A DNA stretch of 45,648 nucleotides, from the NCBI RefSeq assembly GCF_000754095.2, contig NZ_JQSG02000006.1, positions 1 to 45,648 on the forward strand. The letters run 5' to 3'. Of this stretch, positions 40,583 to 45,648 are shown piece after piece (the first letter of the stretch is position 1; every line of letters starts with the position of its first letter). Source of the DNA: Acidihalobacter prosperus. Lineage in GTDB: Bacteria; Pseudomonadota; Gammaproteobacteria; DSM-5130; Acidihalobacteraceae. The position numbers were made by a program, and so were the translations under genes. The notes under the pieces were generated by a model. It saw nothing but the letters and a program-made list of their open reading frames with translations. It did not search any database and was not told where the DNA came from.

Positions 40583-41332
40583 ATGATCAAGCGATCACTG
40601 CTCGTTTTTCTGCTGCTCCTTCCCGTTGTCGCATGGGCTTCGCCGGCTTACGACGAGCCTCTTTCCTCAGCCGTGATGCATCTGCTGCAGACCGCCTCGC
40701 AGCGAGGTCTCGTCTTGCGATCGGCGCCCGCCTACACGGCGATGCAGGCCATCGACGCCCGGCCGGCGCCGGGTAGCCCGAACGTGCGCTACGTGGGCGC
40801 CGACTTTTGCCCCTATTGCGCCGCGCTGCGTTGGCCGCTGACCATCGCCTTGATGCGCTTCGGCTCCTTTCAGGGGCTGCGCGCCATGCTGTCCAGCCCC
40901 GGCGATGTTTATCCGGATACGCCAACGCTGACCTTCGCGCAAGCTGAATTCAAGAGCCCCTATATCACCTTTTCCCCTACGGAAGTCCGTACGCGAGAAG
41001 GTCTGCCGCTACAGCCGCTGATTGGCCGCGATCGCGAGGTGTTCGCCCATTACGACACCACTCCCTATACCTCCCATGTTGGGGGGATTCCGTTCCTTTA
41101 TATCGGCGGCCGATGGCTGTTGCTCGGCGCACCCGTCAACCCAGCCCTGTTCGCACATCTGACGTGGCACAAAATCGCCGGGAAGCTCGCCAACCCGAAA
41201 TCCGCCCTCGCCCGCGCCGTCCTGCCGCAGGCCAATCTGATCACGGCAGCCATCTGTTCTGTCGACGGCCAGCGTCCGTCCGCCGTCTGCCAGTCCACCG
41301 GCGTGCGGCGCGCAGCCAACGTATTGCCTTGA
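40583..41332 (+). CDS. exported thioredoxin-like protein with CPYC site (DUF929-like)
   Basis: A 249-residue protein with a signal peptide ([15 protein letters not shown]). The active-site region is [19 protein letters not shown] with Cys76 and Cys79; the following LRRFGSF-like part and a cis-Pro candidate ([10 protein letters not shown] near 170) complete a thioredoxin-like fold. CPYC is common in glutaredoxins and some Dsb proteins. In the periplasm it could oxidise or isomerise disulfides of pilus and Trb proteins, with DsbB (37757-38236) as partner. DUF929 assignment is from memory of the motif pattern. Confidence 0.75.
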   Translation: MIKRSLLVFLLLLPVVAWASPAYDEPLSSAVMHLLQTASQRGLVLRSAPAYTAMQAIDARPAPGSPNVRYVGADFCPYCAALRWPLTIALMRFGSFQGLRAMLSSPGDVYPDTPTLTFAQAEFKSPYITFSPTEVRTREGLPLQPLIGRDREVFAHYDTTPYTSHVGGIPFLYIGGRWLLLGAPVNPALFAHLTWHKIAGKLANPKSALARAVLPQANLITAAICSVDGQRPSAVCQSTGVRRAANVLP

Positions 41333-41342
41333 GGTCAACGAC

Positions 41343-41606
41343 ATGTCGTACACGTCCATTTGCTCCGCGCAGGATTGGTTTTATGTCCATCGGGTCGACG
41401 GCAAGCCTGTCGTCTATCCCCTGGCGGCGTTCGGAGTCAGTAGTCTGAGCGGCCGCGTGATTGGTCTCGTTGTCGACAATTCGCTCGGAATGGGGACCGA
41501 GAAGATGCCAGCCCTCATCTCCGTGCCACCAGCAATGGATGGCAGATACAAGCACCGCGGTGAACTGACCGACGCGGAGTTGTCAGCCGCAGGGATATTC
41601 CGTTGA
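41343..41606 (+). CDS. small protein of unknown function
   Basis: An 87-residue protein, MSYTSICSAQDWFYVHRVDG at the start, then a beta-rich body with LAAFGVSSLSGRVIGLVVDN. There is no signal peptide. It follows the CPYC gene by 10 bases and is followed by a 64-base gap. No family is recognised. Confidence 0.5.
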   Translation: MSYTSICSAQDWFYVHRVDGKPVVYPLAAFGVSSLSGRVIGLVVDNSLGMGTEKMPALISVPPAMDGRYKHRGELTDAELSAAGIFR

Positions 41607-41670
41607 GCCGCTTGCGTCTTTGGGCATCCGATCAACGATCAGGATTCATCACTCAGTCACGAGGTTAATC

Positions 41671-42699
41671 ATGCTAACGAGAACCGTTGTGAGTACCGCT
41701 CAACCCACGTCCGACCAGGGCGCAGAGGCCCCGTCGACCCTGCCTGTTTCGCGTGAAACGCTCAGCATGTCGGTCGACGCCTGGCTCAAGGTCGAAACCA
41801 ATCCTCGCCAGCGCGAAACCGAGCGTCATGCCCTGTCCGCGCTCCGCGCTCACCTGGGTCAGCCGTCGCCCGTCCATGCGCGCGTATCGGCCGCGCAGCT
41901 GCCCGACGGCCGCATGATCAAGCTGGACGGTCACAGCCGCGCCTATCTGTGGGAGCGCGGGCTGCTCGAGGCGCCCGAGCGTGTTTCCGTGGATGTCTAT
42001 CGCGTGCCATCGATCGATGTCGCCAAGAACCTCTATACGCATTTCGATAATCCTCGCCAGATGGAAACAGGGCGCGACCAAATTTATGGTGCCCGTCGAG
42101 AACACGACGTGCCCGCCGAATCCGCCTGCATCCGATATCTGTATGTTTCTTCGCTGCGCATGGCCGACGGCTTTGTACTGCGCCGTTTGAACGGTTCGTA
42201 TCACAAAGCCGAGGTTTACGACATCATGGCCCGCTGGAAGCCGATCGTCGAGGTCGTCGACGCCGTGCGCTACCCCTGCACCAATGCCGCCATGCAGACC
42301 GCGCTGTTTCTCACCTGGCTGGTTTACGGCGGCACCCGCGTACAGCACCAGATGGCCGATTTCTGGGCGCAATTTTACCGCGGCGATAAATCTTCCGATG
42401 CGGGGCAATGGCTGCCTTCTGAGGCCTTGCGGTTCCGTATCGCGCAGGAAAAGCACATGGGCGGCGGCGGCAAGACCAACGAGCGCTGGCTGGCTTATGC
42501 CCTGGATGCCCTGGCCCGCCATCTGGCCGGCAAGACCTATCGCGGGAAGACCGAACCCGTGGGGCTCGCCCTGCCCGCCGGCCTCTCGCCGTTCAACGCC
42601 TGCATGTCCTGGCTCAACGGTGCGGACGTGCTGCTACCGGAACACTGGGACGACCTCAAGCGCCGTGTTTTCGAGGCCGGGGTCCCGGTGTTCGAATAA
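41671..42699 (+). CDS. plasmid protein with a possible ParB-like segment
   Basis: A 342-residue soluble protein; the ATG at 41671 has GAGG upstream, while a longer ORF start is unlikely. The segment SAAQLPDGRMIKLDGHSRAY then LWERG and SVDVYRVPSIDVAKNLYTHF resembles the ParB/Srx fold, where GHxR follows a short beta strand. The C-terminal part (150-342) is helical and unrecognised. It could bind DNA in partition or regulation, but no ParA is present. Its stop overlaps the next ATG (TAATG). Confidence 0.45.
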   Translation: MLTRTVVSTAQPTSDQGAEAPSTLPVSRETLSMSVDAWLKVETNPRQRETERHALSALRAHLGQPSPVHARVSAAQLPDGRMIKLDGHSRAYLWERGLLEAPERVSVDVYRVPSIDVAKNLYTHFDNPRQMETGRDQIYGARREHDVPAESACIRYLYVSSLRMADGFVLRRLNGSYHKAEVYDIMARWKPIVEVVDAVRYPCTNAAMQTALFLTWLVYGGTRVQHQMADFWAQFYRGDKSSDAGQWLPSEALRFRIAQEKHMGGGGKTNERWLAYALDALARHLAGKTYRGKTEPVGLALPAGLSPFNACMSWLNGADVLLPEHWDDLKRRVFEAGVPVFE

Positions 42700-43445
42700 T
42701 GAGGATGCTCACGATGACAAGTTCAATCAACAAACGCGATCTGCTCGCCGCGTTGCTCCTCCCCCCGCCGGAAGGCGAGCTTGGCTGGCGCGCACGAGAC
42801 CTCGGCGCCCTGCTGGACAGGGAACCTCACCAGGTATCGCTGGCGCTACAGGAGCTCAAACAGCACCGGGTCGTGCAGATTCGTGGCGTGTATTCCGCTC
42901 CGGCTGAGCACCGGACGGAGTGGCTCAAATCGCTGGACAAGGCCATGCGACCCACCCCGGAGGACATGACCCGAATGGCGCAGCGACGGCAAGACATCGC
43001 CAACCTGCGCCAGGAGGTGCCGCGCGCCGAAAGCAAGACGCTGATGCCCATGATTCTCGGGTTGTGGTCGGCGAGCGATGTGACGCCGATGAACCGCAAC
43101 GAGATTCTGGAAAAGCTCAGGGAGCGTCACGGCCATGAGTTTTTGATAGGCGCCCATCCGGTTTCCCAAATGCTTCACGTGCTGGTGCGCGAAGGACGGA
43201 TACTGAGTACGGGCAGCGGCAAGGCGACCCGGTACTGGCCCGCGACGCAACGCGATTTGTTTTCTATCGCGTCGGGGAAAGCAGCGTCCGATCCCGTTGC
43301 CAGAGGACTGGCTGAGCAAGTCGATCTCAGGCTGGGTGAGCCGGACGAAATATCGTCCCGTCGGCTCGGGCGCCTGGTGTCTACCGGAGCGCGTTGCGCG
43401 GTCGACCAGCAAGGACGGATCACGCATGTCTGGCTTTCCGTTTGA
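42699..43445 (+). CDS. winged-helix DNA-binding protein
   Basis: A 248-residue protein with two helix-turn-helix-like regions: LGWRARDLGALLDREPHQVS with LALQELKQHRVVQI (about 30-65), and NRNEILEKLRERHGHEFLIG with LHVLVREGRILSTGSGK (about 130-170). The tail ends VDQQGRITHVWLSV. Such tandem winged helices occur in regulators and replication accessory proteins of mobile elements. It is coupled to the gene before it and ends 46 bases before the CRISPR array 2 leader. Confidence 0.6.
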   Translation: MRMLTMTSSINKRDLLAALLLPPPEGELGWRARDLGALLDREPHQVSLALQELKQHRVVQIRGVYSAPAEHRTEWLKSLDKAMRPTPEDMTRMAQRRQDIANLRQEVPRAESKTLMPMILGLWSASDVTPMNRNEILEKLRERHGHEFLIGAHPVSQMLHVLVREGRILSTGSGKATRYWPATQRDLFSIASGKAASDPVARGLAEQVDLRLGEPDEISSRRLGRLVSTGARCAVDQQGRITHVWLSV

Positions 43446-43490
43446 TGGGTTTTTTCGAAAGACGGGATTGCTTTTGATGGGTTAAAAAGG

Positions 43491-43567
43491 CCGGTTTTGG
43501 GCACCCCAAAATCGGTACTTTTCAGCGGCCCTAAAAATTGCTCTTTTTTCAACGGATTGGAAGAAGG
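43491..43567 (+). promoter_or_regulatory. CRISPR array 2 leader
   Basis: Seventy-seven bases matching the array 1 leader at 63 positions. It begins with a hairpin, CCGGTTTTGGG (43491-43501), CAC, CCCAAAATCGG (43505-43515), which is only partly conserved in array 1. The shared TGCTCTTTTTTCAA and GGATTGG blocks are next to the first repeat, where integration host factor or adaptation proteins act in other I-E systems. Confidence 0.8.
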
Positions 43568-43841
43568 GTTCCCCCCGTGTACGCGGGGATGAGAGGACCA
43601 GCAGGTCTGCCCGCATCTGTCGTGGCAGGTTCCCCCCGTGTACGCGGGGATGAGAGGCTACGGCGACGTGAAAAGGATTTTGCAATTCGGTTCCCCCCGT
43701 GTACGCGGGGATGAGAGGGGGTCGTACTGGCCTGCCCTTGACTTCTCCACCGTTCCCCCCGTGTACGCGGGGATGAGAGGCGGATTGACCAGCGGAGGGC
43801 GACTTGGCCTGCGTTCCCCCCGTGTACGCGGGGATGAGAGG
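43568..43841 (+). CRISPR. CRISPR array 2, five repeats and four spacers
   Basis: Repeats of 29 bases at 43568, 43629, 43690, 43752 and 43813 (starts), identical to each other: GTTCCCCCCGTGTACG followed by CGGGGATGAGAGG. Spacers are 32, 32, 33 and 32 bases and all differ. Spacing and palindrome fit type I-E. Perfect repeats suggest this array is younger or more active than array 1. No cas genes are adjacent. None of its spacers was recognised elsewhere in this window by eye, which is not a proper search. Confidence 0.95.
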
Positions 43842-43858
43842 GGCGGATTCACGGATAG

Positions 43859-43877
43859 GCGGGAACCTTGTTCCCGC
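43859..43877 (+). terminator. terminator after CRISPR array 2
   Basis: GCGGGAA (43859-43865), CCTTG, TTCCCGC (43871-43877) form a perfect 7-bp stem, followed by TGTTTTCGTTTAT. It begins 17 bases after the last repeat and would end the pre-crRNA transcript. Confidence 0.65.
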
Positions 43878-43897
43878 TGTTTTCGTTTATCTTAAAC

Positions 43898-43917
43898 GGA
43901 GGGTTCAGACGCCCTCC
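43898..43917 (+). promoter_or_regulatory. hairpin before the Pro-Glu repeat gene
   Basis: GGAGGG (43898-43903), an eight-base loop, CCCTCC (43912-43917). It lies 33 bases before the next start codon and behind the array terminator. It may shape the 5' leader of the mRNA or act as a second terminator. Confidence 0.4.
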
Positions 43918-43950
43918 AATTTCCTATTATCACTGAGAGGCATTGCATTT

Positions 43951-44301
43951 ATGGCAAAGAACATTTCCAAAATCAGAACGCTCGCTGTATCTGGTGTTTT
44001 CGCGCTAGGCCTGGGTACCGCAGGCATCGCGGCAGCCACGACGCCTGTAGATTCGTTGCCCGGCAACGCGGCCACACCGGCTTCGCCGAACGGCCCAGGA
44101 AATCCCGCCACGCCAGCCATGCCCGGAAATCCGACTGCGAAAGCTGAAGTCGAAAGTCATCGCCCGGACATCGACCAACCGGAGATTGAAAAGCCGGAGG
44201 TTGAGAAACCGGAAATCGACCGCCCGGAAGTGCAGACGCCGGATATCTCGAAGCCCGAGATCCAGCGCCCCGACGTGCAGAAGCCCCAAGTCGATCACTG
44301 A
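43951..44301 (+). CDS. exported protein with Pro-Glu tetrapeptide repeats
   Basis: A 116-residue protein with a signal peptide (TLAVSGVFALGLGTAGIAAA). An Ala/Pro/Gly/Asn-rich middle leads to about 12 tetrapeptide units of the form x-P-(E/D)-(I/V), for example RPDIDQPEIEKPEVEKPEID. The repeats run to the C-terminus. Such a chain is extended and strongly acidic with basic residues every few units. It could span the periplasm or sit on the surface. No known family. It lies 51 bases after the conserved hairpin unit and 91 bases before the barrel gene. Confidence 0.7.
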   Translation: MAKNISKIRTLAVSGVFALGLGTAGIAAATTPVDSLPGNAATPASPNGPGNPATPAMPGNPTAKAEVESHRPDIDQPEIEKPEVEKPEIDRPEVQTPDISKPEIQRPDVQKPQVDH

Positions 44302-44310
44302 GCTACGCAC

Positions 44311-44355
44311 GCGCCCCTCGACACGACCGGCTCGGTTCGGCGCATCGTGGGGCGC
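44311..44355 (+). terminator. long hairpin between the repeat protein and barrel genes
   Basis: GCGCCCC (44311-44317) pairs with GGGGCGC (44349-44355), enclosing a second possible stem (CGACCGG...CTCGG region). There is no T-run, so it may be an attenuator or mRNA-stabilising hairpin rather than a true terminator. Confidence 0.35.
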
Positions 44356-44392
44356 GCATAACAACAATATCCAATTTCAATAAGAGACAATC

Positions 44393-45190
44393 ATGCAAGC
44401 GACCTATCGAGCGACGATCGCGTGCGCCGTGGCAATGCTGTGCGCATCACCGCTGGCACAAGCCGGGCAAGCACGCATCACCGTGGGTAGCGTACCGGCC
44501 TATTTCAGCGGCACCTACGGCACTGCCAACAACATCGATATCTTCTACGTTCCGATCTACGCCCAGTACCGCAAGGGTCGTCTACGGGTCAAAATGACTT
44601 TGGCCTACGAGTCTGTCAGCGGGCTCCCGCAGGGAGCCACCCTCGCCGGCAGCAACCTGTCCAGCCGCGGCGGCACGCAGACGCAGACCCGCTCGGCCTC
44701 CGGCATGGGCGATACATGGTTCACCGTGCGCTATTCGGCCACCCACGCACGCGACGGCCGCATCGGCATCCATCCCTATGCCAAGGTCAAGATCGCCACC
44801 GCCTCGCATTCCGCCGGACTCGGCACCGGGCAGAACGACTACGAGGCCGGCCTGGGTTTCGACGCCCGCGCGGGGTATTACACCTTCCCGTTCGCCCACA
44901 TCGGCTATCGCCTGGTCGGCAAGCCGGCGAACTCGAACCTGCAGAACATCGCCACCTACGACTTCGGAGCGAGCTATGTATTGCCGCGTTCGCAGGCGAA
45001 CATCATCACCGCGATGTTCTCCGGTTCGCAGTCGGAGCAGAAGGGTTACGCCGGACCGGCGGACCTGATCGTCGCCTGGAACCACAACATCAACCCACAG
45101 GGCAGCGGTTTCCAGCTCTACTTCGACAAGGGCCTGAGCAACGGCAGCGCCAGCTATGGCATCGGTCTCGGGGGACAGATCGTCTTCTGA
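44393..45190 (+). CDS. outer-membrane barrel protein
   Basis: A 265-residue protein with a signal peptide (IACAVAMLCASPLAQA). The mature part has alternating strands (IDIFYVPIYAQYRKGRLRVK, MGDTWFTVRYSATHARDGRI, YAKVKIATASHS, YDFGASYVLP) and ends GLGGQIVF with C-terminal Phe. This pattern resembles transporter-type or MetA-like barrels. The substrate is unknown. It is the second barrel protein placed next to a CRISPR array in this window. Confidence 0.7.
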   Translation: MQATYRATIACAVAMLCASPLAQAGQARITVGSVPAYFSGTYGTANNIDIFYVPIYAQYRKGRLRVKMTLAYESVSGLPQGATLAGSNLSSRGGTQTQTRSASGMGDTWFTVRYSATHARDGRIGIHPYAKVKIATASHSAGLGTGQNDYEAGLGFDARAGYYTFPFAHIGYRLVGKPANSNLQNIATYDFGASYVLPRSQANIITAMFSGSQSEQKGYAGPADLIVAWNHNINPQGSGFQLYFDKGLSNGSASYGIGLGGQIVF

Positions 45191-45226
45191 CTCGGCGCGC
45201 AGCCATCCGACAAGCGCAAATTGATC

Positions 45227-45316
45227 GAATAACAGCCGTATATTGATCTATTTGGGCGCTTGCGTTATTCGAGAACTCCGGACAATGACCTGAAACCCAT
45301 TCACGGTCTCAGGTCA
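45227..45316 (+). promoter_or_regulatory. inverted repeats before the helicase-associated gene
   Basis: CGAATAAC (45227-45234) pairs with GTTATTCG (45264-45271), and TGACCTGA (45286-45293) with TCAGGTCA (45309-45316). The second repeat ends on the first base of the start codon, so it could be an operator or hide the ribosome site in an RNA hairpin. No Shine-Dalgarno other than AGG within the repeat is seen. Confidence 0.5.
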
Positions 45317-45648
45317 TGCAGGATATCGATAACGACATGCACTGGCACCTGCGCCTGGGCGAGGCCTCCGCGGCCGCAACCCGGCTCGCCAACGGCAAAC
45401 TCCACCTTCCCGTACGCGATTCATCCGGGAAAATAGACCCGCTCGGACGCTGGCTTAACGAACAGCGGCGCCGATACAACCATGGCACGCTCAGCGCCCA
45501 GCGCCGAGAAGCGTTGGAAGCGACGGGCTTCGACATGAATCCGGTACGCGGCAAGGCTTCGCAAAAGCCTCGCCCGACGGACGGCGAACGTGTCGCTCAA
45601 AACGGATGCCGCCACGTATCCAGTCTCGACGTGCTCATCCGCGAACAG
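45316..45648 (+). CDS. helicase-associated-domain protein, truncated by window edge
   Basis: Open frame of 111 codons from the ATG at 45316 to the window end. Residues about 40-75, LGRWLNEQRRRYNHGTLSAQ followed by RREALEATGFDMN, match the helicase-associated (HA) domain, a small three-helix DNA-binding unit found in tandem in bacterial and phage proteins (pattern: L-G-x-W...Q-R...G-x-L...R...L-x-x-I/G-F). The family often has several copies, so more may follow outside. The N-terminus MQDIDNDMHWHLRLGE is unrecognised. Confidence 0.65.
   Translation, partial: MQDIDNDMHWHLRLGEASAAATRLANGKLHLPVRDSSGKIDPLGRWLNEQRRRYNHGTLSAQRREALEATGFDMNPVRGKASQKPRPTDGERVAQNGCRHVSSLDVLIREQ

Overview
The window is a GC-rich proteobacterial stretch that reads as part of a conjugative plasmid or integrative conjugative element. 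The evidence is a nearly complete mating-pore (trb) gene set, an IncI-like type IVb 'thin pilus' (pil) cluster, plasmid/phage-style replication genes, toxin-antitoxin modules and two small CRISPR arrays without cas genes. No ribosomal or clearly chromosomal gene is present, so the host cannot be named from this sequence. Similar trb + pil + CRISPR combinations are known from conjugative elements of acidophilic Acidithiobacillia, but that is only an analogy.

Layout. (1) 1-3743, minus strand: three exported proteins of unknown function behind a strong promoter, the last one cut by the window edge. (2) 3747-6430, minus strand, visibly less GC-rich: an ImmA/IrrE-like protein without its zinc motif, its overlapping partner, a YefM-YoeB toxin-antitoxin pair with an operator, and a small unknown gene. 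(3) 6461-19265, minus strand: the pil cluster, transcribed L, N, O, inner-membrane protein, Q, R, S, pseudopilin, PilT-like ATPase, PilV-like prepilin, second PilT-like ATPase, PilP-like protein. (4) 19262-29158, minus strand: trbB-C-D-E-J-L-F-G-I in the gene order of Ti-type trb operons, interrupted between trbL and trbF by two small plus-strand genes. The trb and pil blocks join by an overlap of trbI and pilL. (5) 29289-30869, plus strand: a divergent RNase III lacking one metal-binding aspartate, and an outer-membrane barrel protein. (6) 30904-31133: CRISPR array 1 with its leader, followed by a RecG-like helicase. (7) 33146-34369: a gene-poor region with a decayed YafQ toxin interrupted by an IS200/IS605-type end, its intact RelB/DinJ-type antitoxin, large palindromes, two stem-loops with the same loop, hexamer repeats and AT-rich DNA. 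This is a candidate vegetative origin. (8) 34370-43445, plus strand: a long run starting with two replication-type genes, then a VirB1-like transglycosylase, DsbB, a phosphoesterase, a cupin, a CPYC thioredoxin-like protein, DNA-binding proteins and several small unknown genes. (9) 43491-43841: CRISPR array 2 with a leader about 82% identical to that of array 1. (10) 43951-45648, plus strand: a Pro-Glu tetrapeptide-repeat exported protein, a second outer-membrane barrel protein and the start of a helicase-associated-domain protein.

How it fits together. The Trb proteins build the envelope-spanning DNA transfer channel. The Pil proteins build a retractable type IV pilus that stabilises mating contacts. 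The transglycosylase opens peptidoglycan for these machines, and DsbB plus the CPYC protein could form disulfides in exported parts. The toxin-antitoxin pairs and the CRISPR arrays look like maintenance and inter-element competition functions. The CRISPR arrays must borrow Cas proteins from elsewhere on the element or from the host. No relaxase, coupling protein, prepilin peptidase, integrase or partition ATPase was found in the window.
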